This document shows positions 33,876 to 44,278 of a stretch of DNA of 64,000 nucleotides, piece after piece (the first letter of the stretch is position 1; every line of letters begins with the position of its first letter). The notes under the pieces are model-generated. The model ran no database searches and had not been told where the DNA came from. It saw only the letters and a program-made list of their open reading frames with translations. The DNA is from Histoplasma ohiense (lineage: Eukaryota; Ascomycota; Eurotiomycetes; Onygenales; Ajellomycetaceae), in NCBI GenBank assembly GCA_017607445.1, contig JAEVHH010000006.1, positions 1,922,001-1,986,000 on the forward strand, in the 5' to 3' direction. The translations under genes were made by a program, and so were the position numbers.

Positions 33876-35597
33876 TCAAATGGCACCACCACCGCCGGCG
33901 GGCCCCAGCCATACAAGCTCGATGACGCTATGCACGCCATCCGCATCATTGACGTAGGTCTGGTGCACGTTATCGCCCACGACGACGGAGTCGGCCAACA
34001 TCCACCTCTCCTTCCGAATGCCCGGCTGATCCTTGGGCCGCAAGGGACCCAGGCGCTTGTCGTAGCCGCGCTGGTCCTCATCCCAGGTCTTTTCAGTGTG
34101 GTTAAAGTTCACCGCGTGCGACGGCAGCCTGGCATCCATGGTGTAGCGGACCAGCGAGTAGCCGTTGGTCAGGACCCAGAAGCTGCGCATGGAGGCACCG
34201 GTGGCGCTGTCGAGGGTGGTGAACTCGTCGAAGCGGAAGCGGCGAAGGACGGACTGGCGGCCGGCGGCGGCGGCAACGGTGGACATTTTCACGACATCCT
34301 TTTTGTACCAGCTGCCCCAGTGGTGAAGGGAGTGGATCTGGCGACCGGACTCGTAGACGCCGTCGACGGCGCCTTTCATGTCCATCTGGTACAGGGTGTC
34401 CCAGAGGGTGAGCGGGGTGTCTCCGAACTTGTCGATGCACTGGGCTAGTTTTTGGTCGCCCGGCTGTTCGCCCCAGGACTGGCAGGTGTCGTAGGCGCCG
34501 TGCAGCCTTTCGAGGAGGGGGACGGAGACGAAGACACCGGCGCCGCCAAAGCCGATCTGGCCAAAGGTGTCGACCTGCCAGCTGGCCTCGGAGAGGGCGC
34601 CGATGTACACTCGCTCGGAGGCGTTGAAGGTGGAGAGCTGCTTGGCGACGGAGGCAAGGGAGAGGAAGAAGGTGTCGTCGTCCACGAAGCTGACCCAGGT
34701 GGTATTGGGGCGCCTGGTCCTGATGAAATCGGTGAAGCCCTCGACAAGGCCGAAGTACCGCGCGGTGAAAGGCAGCGGAGATTTCTGCAAGGTGATATCC
34801 AAGCCAGCATTTCTGAAATAGGCCTCGTGCTCCTCGATATCCTTGGTGTCGCCAGGCACGAGCACGAGCAGGCTGGCCTTGGATCTGCCGTAGGAGTAGA
34901 GGAGGGCGGGCAAGAGACGGCGCAGGCGGTCGACCGTGGTTGCGAGGCCGAAGAGGAGGTTGGACGTCTCGTCGACGGCGTGGTCAGCGGCGACATCCAC
35001 ATCGACGACGTGGGGGCAGGGCCAGGGATCGGGATCGGAATCGGAATCGGAATCGGGATCGGGATCGCGGGGGTCTACGAGGGGTGAGGGCTGGACCCTC
35101 ATTGCACGGCCCAAGGGGCGGAATGGCTGCAGGACTGGGTGGTCGATAGTCTCCATGGAGCTGAATGTGGTGTCCGGGGAGACATGGCGGGGGCGGAAGT
35201 AGGCGCGAGTGTAGTTCTTCCCGATGAGCCACTCGGAGAAAGTCAGGGAGGGAGGCGGGGAATGGGGAGGATGGGGGTGACGAGCGGAAGCACAGAGATG
35301 GTGGGGGGTGTTCGGTTTCCGGAGGTTCTGGAAGTTCAGCTGGGCAGGGCCGGTATTGTCGCTGTTCTTGTTCTTGCCCTTGCCATTGCCGTTGCCGTTG
35401 CTGTTGCTGTTGCCGTGGCCGTGGCCGTGGCCGTGGCCCTGGCCCTGGCCCCTTAGCGACGACGGGGAGAGTCTGTCGAGGGGATGGGTGAAGCGAGTGA
35501 GGGCAGCGCGATCGTAGCGGTCGACCGCCCAAAAGAAGAAGGCGATGAAGGCTATGGCGATGACGGGAGTCAATGCCTTGAGCCTGACGGGAGGCAT
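33876..35597 (-). CDS. Type II membrane glycosyltransferase, Fringe-like / GT31-related
   Basis: Single exon, 573 residues. A short cytoplasmic N-terminus is followed by one membrane anchor (VIAIAFIAFFFWAV, about residues 12-25), then a low-complexity stem rich in Gly/His and Ser/Asn repeats. The catalytic part contains LLPALLYSYGRSKASLLVLVP, RTRRPNTTWVSFVDDDTFF with the DDD metal-binding (DxD-type) motif, IGALSEASWQVDTFGQIGFGGAGVFVS and SLHHWGSWYKKD, which match Fringe-like fungal glycosyltransferases. These enzymes act in the Golgi using UDP- or GDP-sugars. The donor sugar and the acceptor are unknown. Coding hexamer repeats encode GHGHGHG and SDSDSD, so stem length may vary between strains. 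A 3.3-kb repeat-rich gap lies upstream. Confidence 0.85.
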   Translation of the reverse strand: MPPVRLKALTPVIAIAFIAFFFWAVDRYDRAALTRFTHPLDRLSPSSLRGQGQGHGHGHGHGNSNSNGNGNGKGKNKNSDNTGPAQLNFQNLRKPNTPHHLCASARHPHPPHSPPPSLTFSEWLIGKNYTRAYFRPRHVSPDTTFSSMETIDHPVLQPFRPLGRAMRVQPSPLVDPRDPDPDSDSDSDPDPWPCPHVVDVDVAADHAVDETSNLLFGLATTVDRLRRLLPALLYSYGRSKASLLVLVPGDTKDIEEHEAYFRNAGLDITLQKSPLPFTARYFGLVEGFTDFIRTRRPNTTWVSFVDDDTFFLSLASVAKQLSTFNASERVYIGALSEASWQVDTFGQIGFGGAGVFVSVPLLERLHGAYDTCQSWGEQPGDQKLAQCIDKFGDTPLTLWDTLYQMDMKGAVDGVYESGRQIHSLHHWGSWYKKDVVKMSTVAAAAGRQSVLRRFRFDEFTTLDSATGASMRSFWVLTNGYSLVRYTMDARLPSHAVNFNHTEKTWDEDQRGYDKRLGPLRPKDQPGIRKERWMLADSVVVGDNVHQTYVNDADGVHSVIELVWLGPAGGGGAI

Positions 35598-36259
35598 TGG
35601 AGGGGTGTTTTTGTGTTTGTTTTTGAGAGAGGGAGAGAGGATGAAGGGAGGAAAGGAGAGGGGCTGAGTGCAGCTTCAGGATGCGCAACCAGAGCCGTGG
35701 GAGGTGATTGCACACATTGGACGAGTAGAAGAGAAGTAGTAGTAGCAGTAGTAGTAGTAGTAGAGGAGGTAGAGAGGAAAAGAAGAAGAAGGAGAAGAAG
35801 AAGTAGCAGTAGTACTAGTAGTCGTAGACGAAGCAGAGAACGCGAGTCCAGAGAGAGTCCAGCTGGCCGTGGACAAGTTGTAGAACCAAGGATCGACGAG
35901 AACAGATGAATGAACAGATGAATGAATGGATGAACGAATGGATGATGATGGGGTGATGGAAGGGATTGTGGGATGATGATGATGGATGATGATGGATGAT
36001 GATGGATGGGATGGTGGATGGGATGGATGCTGGAGGTGGAAGAAGGGTTGAGGTTGGGAGGAGGGAGAGAGTGGTGGTGGTGGTGGTGGGGGGGGGGGAC
36101 ACGCGGCTTGGCTGGCAAGTCCCTCCTCCCTCCCCCGGCCCAAGTCGAGGAGACGACGGCGGAGAGTCGGAGCAGCAGACAGGGCCAGGGTCGGGCGTGT
36201 GTGTTCGCAGGATGTGTTGCTGCTGCTGGTACCCCAACGCACCCACCAGCCCGTGTAGA

Positions 36260-36300
36260 TACAGATAGACAGATAGACAGATAGACAGATAGACAGATAG
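36260..36300. repeat. 8-bp GATA/GACA microsatellite
   Basis: About five copies of an ACAGATAG unit in tandem. Each unit contains GATA, the core of fungal GATA-factor sites, though a simple repeat expansion explains it equally well. Confidence 0.85.
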
Positions 36301-36899
36301 TCCTAGGAGTATCATCTCTTCGTCGTTGCTCAGTTCACACAGAATTGTCCCCCCCCCACCGCACACCCCCCAGGCATCGACGGGCGGATCAGCTTCAATC
36401 TTAAACGAGGTTTCTGTTCCACAAAGGTCCACAACACTCCACACAGGACCCGTCGTTCCCTGTATGCGGCTTCTGCAGCCCGATGATCGCCCGCTAAGCA
36501 GCGCCAATGCCAGCCATCCAGCCATCCAGGCACGGTGGCACGGTGGCACGGTGGCGGGGACTCGAGGTCGATCATGACACACACATATAAGTATATATAC
36601 TTCCAGGTTATGGCCTGTATCACCCATTGCCAGGTTCTCTGCCGGAAATGGCTGTGACTCGACGAGGACAGATAACACCCGCGTTCATGTCATTATGTGC
36701 AGTACATCCAGACTGCATACGTACAGACTCGGTGCATCAATCCATCCATCCATCCAGACATATGTGCTGCCCGCGTGGGACGATCTGGCTGATCGCTATC
36801 TACGTGCTTGCACCCGGCACCGTGTACCGCGGACTGCAATCGGGAACAAAAGGGGGAAAAAGCAGTCCAGTCAGTCGCTCCTCCGTCCTTTTATGACTT

Positions 36900-36900
<1 letters not shown>

Positions 36901-36933
<33 letters not shown>
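36901..36933. repeat. CAG trinucleotide repeat
   Basis: Roughly ten CAG units followed by CAACAG. It lies outside any supported gene. Confidence 0.9.
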
Positions 36934-36934
<1 letters not shown>

Positions 36935-37342
36935 GGAGGAGGCCTGATGTAGCCACCACTTCCACTGAGATATCCAGGCATCATGACCATGCATACTGTC
37001 TCTATGATCCATCACGCACACTCATCTACGCTCCCAAAGCAAGAGCTAAAAGCAAAAGCAAAAATAAACTAAAAGAAACTAAAAAGAAACTAAAAGAAAA
37101 GAAGAAAAGAAGCAATAAGAAAAAGAAAAGCATCCCGCGTCAAGCTTTTGCTTCCCCGGCCGAGTGCCCATGCTTGGCCGTAGCCACCGGGCCCATGATG
37201 GCTTGATCCCTGGCCCCGCAACCAACCAGCCCATGGCAACGTCCTCCATGGAACGGAGTGGGATGTATGTACATACATGTACTGTACATACATTGGACAG
37301 TACATGCCCTGTGTACTGTATACTGTGTCCTGTGTGTCCCTT

Positions 37343-37384
37343 GTCCTATCCTATCCTATCCTGTCCTGTCCTGTCCTGTCCTCT
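37343..37384. repeat. Pentanucleotide TCCTA/TCCTG array
   Basis: Eight or so 5-bp units, the first ones TCCTA and the later ones TCCTG, showing a clean internal switch between two unit variants. Confidence 0.85.
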
Positions 37385-37525
37385 CTTCCCTGTATCGAAC
37401 CCCCCCGTACCCTGTATCCCGACCTGGACGCGTGTCGCCGCCGCCGATCATCGCCCGTCGTGGCCAGTTGGGGCCCAGCGGGAGACCTGCCATCGCCCAT
37501 CGCCATCGCCATCGCCATCCGTTCA

Positions 37526-37599
37526 GGGGGGTTGGGGTAGGGGTAGGGGTAGGGGTTGGGGTAGGGGGTAGGGGTTGGGGTTGGGATTGGGGTTGGGGT
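37526..37599 (+). repeat. G-rich TAGGGG/TTGGGG tract with quadruplex potential
   Basis: About ten runs of three to five G separated by TT, TA or AT cover 74 bp on the plus strand. Any four runs can in principle form a G-quadruplex. It is not the standard TTAGGG telomere repeat and is embedded in single-copy DNA. Confidence 0.85.
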
Positions 37600-37879
37600 C
37601 CACCACAGCAGTGTGGGCCCACTCGGTTTGTTCCGCGATGCCTTTTGTGTGGTCTGTACAGAGCACCTGCTATTTGTCCGTGGATATACGCTGTATAGAT
37701 ATGGATATACTTAAACATATACTGTACATATATATCTACTGGTAACTGGTAGTTGCTGGTACCGATTGTATTACGTAGTTCATATGGCATCCATTAGTCA
37801 TGGAGGCGCGGGCAGACAGACAAAGGAAAGGAGAGGAGTAGATATGAGAGGAGACGAGAGGAGAGACAACAATGGGTGC

Positions 37880-37933
37880 GTGGATTAAGTGGGTTAAGTG
37901 GGTTAAGTGGGTTAAGTGGATTAAGTGGATTGG
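37880..37933. repeat. 9-bp tandem array, six copies
   Basis: Six units of GTGG(G/A)TTAA, the first, fifth and sixth carrying A at the fifth base, the three middle ones carrying G. The last unit ends TTGG. Confidence 0.88.
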
Positions 37934-38163
37934 TGGATTGCTTCTCCTTCTCTATCTCTCTCTCGCTTTTCCCTTCCCTCCCTTCCCCCCCCGTTCACCC
38001 ATTCGTTGCCGGGACTTGCTTGCTTGCCTGGCCCCCTAACCCCTTTGTTCTTCCCTTCTCCCCTCTCCCGCTCTCCCCGGTCCCCGTTTATTTTCATTTT
38101 CATTTCTCATTTCTCATTTCCATTTCAATTTCAATTTTCCATCTTCCATTGCTCGGAGATAGG

Positions 38164-38226
<63 letters not shown>

Positions 38227-38245
38227 AAGAAAGAAAGAAAAAAAA
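38164..38245. repeat. T17-A44 homopolymer block followed by GAAA repeats
   Basis: A run of 17 T is joined directly to about 44 A, then several GAAA units. The junction forms a perfect A/T palindrome. Length in an assembly is error-prone. Confidence 0.85.
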
Positions 38246-38890
38246 CTCCCGTCCAAGGGCTGGCTGGAGCTGGTGTTTCATTCCATCATTAGCGTGTTGC
38301 GAAAAAAGCGCTCCCCCCACTTGGGCGGGTGGCCACTTGGGGCCGGAAAATGCAGACTAACTGCGCGTGGAATGGAAGCTGAGTGGATCTTTTTTTTTTA
38401 GGGGGGGCAGGGGCAGGGGCAGGGGGGCAGGGAACAGGGGGAAGAAAAATAGAATTCGAAAATTCGAAAACGAGACGTGGGCATGGGGGCGAAACAATAG
38501 CGTTTGTGTTTTGAGGATGGGGGGGGATGGGGGGGACAGTTCATTTATATATGTATGGGTGTGAATAGAAGATACATCGATCGATCGACCGATACAGGAT
38601 TACAAATTTGGTTGCCATGTGTAACTTATTACATGTTGTGCCGTATGTATATTCAAACACCAAGTTAAGTTAAGCCAGAAAGAAACAAGGATACTGACAC
38701 AGGTGGGACGCCGTGTCGAACAATGGCGATTTACCACAGCCAGGAGGCGGCCGATTGGAAAACGGCAACGGGCTGGATACTAACATGGAGCGAAAGGGTT
38801 CGTTCAACTGACTCCGGAGAGAGAGATATATATATATATATATATCTCTATTTATTTATATTACTCGTTACACGGTTCCATCCCCCCTAG

Positions 38891-40967
38891 CTAGTTAAGA
38901 CCCGCTTCATCCCCCTCATCCATCGACTCCCGATCCTCGAACTGGCAAAACTGGCCCCTCTCCTCCTCCGCGTCTCCCCCAGTCACAGCCTCCCACACCG
39001 CGCGCACTTGCGCGAGCATGCCCTCATCGAATGCCAGATCGAGGTTGAAGGGCGCAAACGAGAATACGCGTCCAGATAAGCTGCTGCTTGAAACTGCGGA
39101 TGCTTCTGCACGAGACGATGCCGATGGTGATGCCGATGGTGATGGCGCTCGGCTCAGCAGGCCCAGTTGGGTATATTGGGCGCTCCACAGGATTTTTGCA
39201 TCGGCATCTGCCGCTCGGAGAAGATTTGTGGCTGTAGAACGAATGAGGGACTGTGACTCTGACTGCCGGTTATCGTCGTCGTCGTCGTCGTCTGCCAGCG
39301 TGCTGCCGTATATTATGCCTTTAGGTTTGCATGGGTATGTTATGTTAGTCGTGCGCATCGATATATATACAAATATAAACAACGTGGGGCAAAAGGAATA
39401 GGTGGTAACAATAGATGGCTGGCTCTCTTCAGGCTGTCAGAGGAAAAGTTTATCATCAATGGAATTGCAGACAATGTAGATAAGTATTCGGAAAAAGTGG
39501 AATCATCATCTGAGAGCATGTGGTTTTCGTTCGTTTTAAAATGCAGAAATGGAGAAAAAGAAAATAATAATAAAGGAACGTACATTGGCCAGTAGGGCAT
39601 TCCCCGGTATCGCTGGAGTGCACGATTAGGTACACTGGAGCACGAGTCGTTCCAGGTGGTCCGGGAACAAATACAACTGCTCCGGCTGGGATGACGCCCC
39701 CTTCCGAGGTGAGAGGGAAGAGGTTCTCGAGCGGAGATGATACGATCATGATCGAGCGAGCAACCTTCGTGTACCTGGGTGATGTTGGGCTTTGAATTTC
39801 ATTGGGCAAATCCCATGGCGAACCCACAACAAACTTGCTCCGTACTGTCCCTCCGTCCGAGAGTTGAACCCGCAGTCGTCGGGCATCATCGTTTTGTGAA
39901 CCCGCCGCTGGTACCTCTATATGACTTACACCCCTATTCAAGACATAAACACCGCCACCGACTGCACATGCCCGACACCCTACCTGTGATATTTCCGCAC
40001 CGCCGCCCCATTTCGCAAGAAGAGCGCCGAAACCGACGCCGAAAACACCAATTGATCCCAGATGCCTTTTTATCCTTTCAACAGCATATCGCGCACTCGT
40101 CTCATCCCACGAACGAGGAGAGAGAGATAAAGATGTAAGCGGGCCATGAAGGTCTGATGGAATATGAAACTTTGATTCCAGGTATTGCGTAAAGGGGACG
40201 ACATCCAGGTCACTGTCCTCTCCACCATCCGCATCACCATCATCCAGCGATTGTTGGGTAAGATGTCGGAGGAGCTTAATCAGAGCTCTTTTCGACTTAT
40301 TCGACATGCTGTCGTTAGCGAAGACGTCTTCTCGGCTTCCGGGCACTCGATTTAAAGAGGCAGAACTTCCATGTTCCATTACCCACCAACTCCCCACCGC
40401 CTGGAACTCCAGCTGTCGAAATATCCTAGATGAAACGAGAGTTGGGATAAGTCCGGACCGGGAGTATATGAGTTGTGGTGATAATGACAGTGTATATGCT
40501 CTTGAAGGGGAAAGCTTGCCGCTTCCTCCATCTTCTGATGAAGCGGGGGAAGTGGAGATTGAGGCAGACTCAAAGGGAGTAGAGCCCGGAGCTGGTTAGC
40601 AGCACCACCCGATCAGCATCCGTTGTGAGTCAAGGGACTCGCGATTTTGTTGGCCATTGGAGCCCATAATAGCTAATGCTAAGTGTCTCACCCTCGTTGA
40701 TCCTTGTTACCCAGTCTTCGGCCTCGTGGAGGCTGAGGGCAGCATCCGAACCTCCGTAATAGCCATGTTTGTCAACATGGAGAACCTTTTTACCTGAGCG
40801 GGAGAGAGCCCTGGTCCAACATTTTCAGTATTAGATTGATTGGCGAATTCGGGCTACCAGAATGACAATAGAGTGAGACAGCCCATGACTTACAGCGCAA
40901 GTATGGACTGGGGCAGGCCAGTCCCGGAGATTAGCACGTCCCAGTCAACATCAGTGAGCGGTTCCAT
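38891..40967 (-). CDS. MRS6: Rab escort protein (Rab geranylgeranyltransferase component A)
   Basis: Exons 40967-40894, 40810-40692, 40591-39584 and 39318-38891 close to 542 residues. The N-terminus MEPLTDVDWDVLISGTGLP and LSRSGKKVLHVDKHGYYGG is the signature of the GDI/REP superfamily. Later conserved blocks include LIYSRSGLIPTLVSSRIFRQ, FQAVGSWWVMEHG, TQYLESKFHIPS and GVYVLNRGVSHIEV. REP-specific sequence (KVARSIMIVSSPLENLFP, VYLIVHSSDTGECP) and greater length separate it from RabGDI. REP presents newly made Rab GTPases to geranylgeranyltransferase II in the cytosol. The third intron is 265 bp. The splice GQ-C-IIYGSTL is supported by a GTACGT donor and phase agreement. An acidic, Asp-rich stretch follows (DDDDDDD). 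Confidence 0.93.
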
Positions 40968-41780
40968 TCCAGCAGCATACACATTACAGGATCAGCTGCT
41001 TAGTCCATGGGATAGCATTAGACCATTGGGAACGCACTATGCAGTACGGAAACTGACAGATCTGAATGTTTTATATTCAAACCGTCGGTGTGTGCGTTTG
41101 TTGTGGGAAATATTAAAAGAGATGAGGGAGTTGAAGTGAGAAAATTACTACAATCACCTGATGGGGCTAACCCAATGGGGGCTGGCGGCTTGCCCTCCAC
41201 GAAAAGCGATCACAATTTGAGATTATCAACCTCTTCTTGCTTCTTTTTCCTTCTCAACAACTCACTCCAAGTGCTTCTGCGCAGACTAGGCCGCTCTCTA
41301 CTATGTAATAATTGCTATGGCGCGCTTGTCTTTCGGATATGCCTTCATTGGCTGTGTCCCTTTTGGAGTGTAGATCACCTATTTCACCCTGTATCTGCTG
41401 CTCTGGAGATATTATCGTGTGATGGAAGCGGTTCGTTTTGTGGTGATACATACTTTTTTCATACTAGTATTTGTTATTAAGTTTTAGTTATTCTACTCAT
41501 TTGTGATGGTGTACATCCAAAATCGTATCCCCCGGGAGGGGAAGTCTCTTGAAGATCTTTCTTTCCATCATTTCCGTGTGTGGCTGTGGATGGAATCCCT
41601 TTCACGGGAGTTGAGGTTGGTCTGTCATCCCTCGCGCCTAGAAGTAGCAGGCTTTCTGTTCAGGATGTGTAGAATATATAGCAATACCCAAGCCGCTTCT
41701 TCTAGTCATAATGGCAGAATCAGGCTTTCCTGTCCTTCCTTCGCATACTACCTTGTTCAAGGTACTGCTGGTACTGATAA
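40968..41780. other. Intergenic between MRS6 start and cyclophilin stop
   Basis: About 810 bp, tandem minus-strand genes. Short frames at 41088-41480 and 41503-41832 (plus) lack motifs. It should hold the MRS6 promoter and the cyclophilin 3' UTR. Confidence 0.45.
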
Positions 41781-42445
41781 TCATTCTTCTCCCGTTTCCT
41801 CCACAACCCTCGCCCTCACAATCTTGACCTGATCAACAGGCCTATCCTCCGCCCCTGTCTTCACCAGTCCCATGCGCTGCACAACTCTCATCCCACTCTT
41901 CACCCGGCCGAATATCGTATGCTTCCCGTCCAGCCACGGCGTCGGAGCCAGGGTGATGAAAAATTGGCTGCCATTGGTGTTGGGTCCGCTATTCGCCATG
42001 CTCAAGACCCCTGCGCCCGTATGTTTCAATGCCGGGCTGATTTCATCCTCGAACTTTTCGCCGTAGATCGAGCTGCCCCCTCGGCCTGTGCCGGTGGGGT
42101 CGCCGCCTTGGATCATGAAATTGGGGATGATGCGGTGGAAGATCACGTTGTTGTAGTAGCCGCGCTGTACGAGGGTAGCAAAGTTCTTGCAGGTCTGTAT
42201 ATCCCAATGGAATAGAGCGGATGTCAGTGAATAGGGGTGTTTTTCAAAAATTGAGGTAGGGGAGGATGAAAAGATGAGAGAAGGGGTGGGGTTGTGCATC
42301 GTACCTTGGGCGCATGGTCGTTGTAGAGCTCGAGCGTGATGGAGCCCTAGGGAATGTTAGCAAATCTAATCTTTCGGACAGCACGTAGCATATTAGATAT
42401 ACTCATCCGTACCATGGAAGTGTCAAGCACCACATCGGTAGCCAT
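41781..42445 (-). CDS. Cyclophilin-type peptidyl-prolyl isomerase, PPIL1 type
   Basis: Exons 42445-42413 (33 bp), 42346-42305 (42 bp) and 42194-41781 give 162 residues. The spliced start MATDVVLDTSM-GSITLELYNDHAPK-TCKNFATL is that of PPIL1-class cyclophilins. The catalytic set is intact: FHRIIPNFMIQGGDPTGTGRGG, SMANSGPNTNGSQFFIT and WLDGKHTIFGRV, giving the Arg, Phe, Gln, Asn, Trp and His of the active site. PPIL1 homologues join the spliceosome through SKIP/Prp45 and catalyse proline isomerisation; that role here is inferred by class. Two tiny first exons are typical of this gene in ascomycetes and make the start easy to miss. Confidence 0.93.
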
Positions 42446-43787
42446 TGGTGCTGTTCTGCGCTGAATGAATCCTGGAAGAGAAACTGATCTCTGGTTGAAA
42501 GACGGATGAACTCAGTCACCAGTGTGGCTTGGCACCTTGAGATTCCGTTCCACGATGCTCATTTGCAAGATAGAAACAAAATGACAAACGTGACAGCTGC
42601 ATTTCCAAGGATGGTGTTGTTACGTCAATCATCTCCCTCACACGCGGGTCGATAGTAATCTTTCATCTTCAATCTCTTTATCCAACACTGGGCCTTAGCT
42701 CTTGAAGTGAAGATTCAATTTCCATCTCAGAATAATTATGTACACTAGTAAATATCCTTTTCTTCGAAGAGAGCAAGGCAAAGATACTATTACTATACAA
42801 CTCCAGTCACAACATATCTTCGTATTTACGACCCCTCTACGTAAATATCTCATTGGAGCTGAACCATTATGGCATTGTATTTATCGCCACACTCTTATAT
42901 CGTATGCTACCCACCGAACTACCTCGAGATCTTTAAACGGGTGTTTGTCATGTTTGTGCAGAGCGATGGGGGATCCTTATACGCTGCATGTACTGTATAT
43001 TTAATTTTCTTGAGTCTCGAAATGCTATAAACTCGGATTGATCAACACTCTCTCGGTATTTTGGCAAACCAACATAGATCTGAGGGGGAAAAAAAAAGGA
43101 AAAGAAAAAAGAAAAAAGAAAAAAAATCAACCCCTGGACAATTTACCAGTGATCCAAATCCGTATGCGCAATTCCTCAACTACAAACACCCCTTCACCTA
43201 CCCACCAACAACTTCTCATGACATTGCAGTACCGGGCAGTAGGATGGTGATATCTCCTGTCTAGGATTCCCAGAGACCGGCTCAGGAAGTCTCCCTAGAT
43301 CCACCTATTTTTATCCCATAACGTTCCAAACAAAGCCCAAGTTTGCTGCACTTGACAGGCGATACACGAGGTGTATTAGTAAAATAAATGGTACCCGATA
43401 ATTGCCTGATATCAATAGCAACCCATTTTTTTGTAATATATATTTATTTTATTGATTAATCCAAGAACTAGTTAGCTGAGTTCCGCTTAAATAAGTTCCG
43501 AAAGTGAATAGTCCCCATATTTTCCTTCGTTGATCGTTCTGGTTTCATCATACAAAATCAAAAAGTTAATAACCAATAAGTCAACTCCTGCTTACGACTT
43601 TCAAACTTAAGAACATCGTATCAGCCTTGTCACTCCTTAGAGCTGTGTTTGAGATTTTCCTACAGCTAGCATGCCAACGGCGGCTTAAGCGCGTTATCGT
43701 TAACAAAAATAAAAAACTCACCGACTCTCAGTCAACACAGATTCAAGAACCATTCAGAAAATACAATCATCCACATCTAACTACTGA
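42446..43787. other. Intergenic upstream of cyclophilin
   Basis: About 1.34 kb, AT-rich. A purine tract (GAAAAGAAAAAAG-like) is at 43090-43128. No gene is supported. Confidence 0.45.
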
Positions 43788-44078
43788 CTACTCCTGCGGG
43801 GAGGCAATATAGGGATCGAAAAACAGTTGACCGTCGAAGGTCGAATTTATTACAAACTCAGGGAGGTTGTTTAAATCATTTTGCTCCACATTAGCAGCAC
43901 CCTGGTGGATCAGGCTGGGATCTATGAATCGGATGGCCGCGTCGTCCAGTGCTTGCGGGCTTGAGCGCTCCCGGCCTTGGCGGACCGGTTCCTGTTGTGT
44001 GGAAGTTCCAGCGCCATGTGAGCTGACCGTGATAACGGCCTGAGGAAACCTATCAACCATTCCAGGGTCAACTGCCAT
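43788..44078 (-). CDS. Small orphan protein, 96 residues
   Basis: An uninterrupted frame from ATG 44078 to 43788. It encodes an acidic, Gln/Pro/Ser-containing protein (starts MAVDPGMVDRFPQAV, contains IRFIDPSLIHQGAANVE, ends FDPYIASPQE). There is no signal peptide, membrane helix or known domain. A TATATAAA element sits about 67 bp upstream of the ATG on the same strand, which supports transcription. I do not recognise the family. It lies 200 bp downstream of the broken repeat gene and could be a remnant of the same locus or a separate short gene. Confidence 0.35.
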   Translation of the reverse strand: MAVDPGMVDRFPQAVITVSSHGAGTSTQQEPVRQGRERSSPQALDDAAIRFIDPSLIHQGAANVEQNDLNNLPEFVINSTFDGQLFFDPYIASPQE

Positions 44079-44144
44079 GTTTGAGGTGAAACAAAGGATA
44101 ATTGCATTGGAAGCTATGGAAAAGAAAGGAAGGGAGACACCTAA

Positions 44145-44152
44145 TTTATATA
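44145..44152 (-). promoter_or_regulatory. TATA box candidate for the 96-residue ORF
   Basis: TATATAAA on the minus strand, about 67 bp before the ATG at 44078, a plausible core-promoter distance. Confidence 0.4.
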
Positions 44153-44278
44153 GGCAGACTATGAGGAGGGATAAGGCGGATGATAATGCGGCTCCGTTTT
44201 ATTTTGGAATAGGAATGGGTGGTGGCCCATGACAAAAATGTCATCTAAACCCAGCAAGCCGCCATGATAGTCCACCAA

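Larger units (their letters stand above)
35598..38890. other. Long repeat-rich intergenic region upstream of the glycosyltransferase
   Basis: About 3.3 kb between the glycosyltransferase start and the Rab escort protein stop. It is packed with microsatellites: GATGGATGAT-type (35890-36030), an 8-bp GATA/GACA array (36260-36300), CAG repeats (36901-36933), TCCTA/TCCTG (37343-37384), a G-rich tract (37526-37599), a 9-bp array (37880-37933) and a T17-A44 block (38164-38224). Open frames here are translated low complexity and none shows a domain. Confidence 0.6.

Noticed and set aside
34452..35087. Long plus-strand frame opposite the glycosyltransferase
   Set aside because: Antisense shadow of a GC-rich coding region; its Gly/Glu-rich and IGIGIG stretches mirror the coding repeats.
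37876..38292. Open frame starting MRGLSGLSGLSG
   Set aside because: It is translation of the 9-bp array, pyrimidine-rich DNA and a poly-A run; no real protein features.
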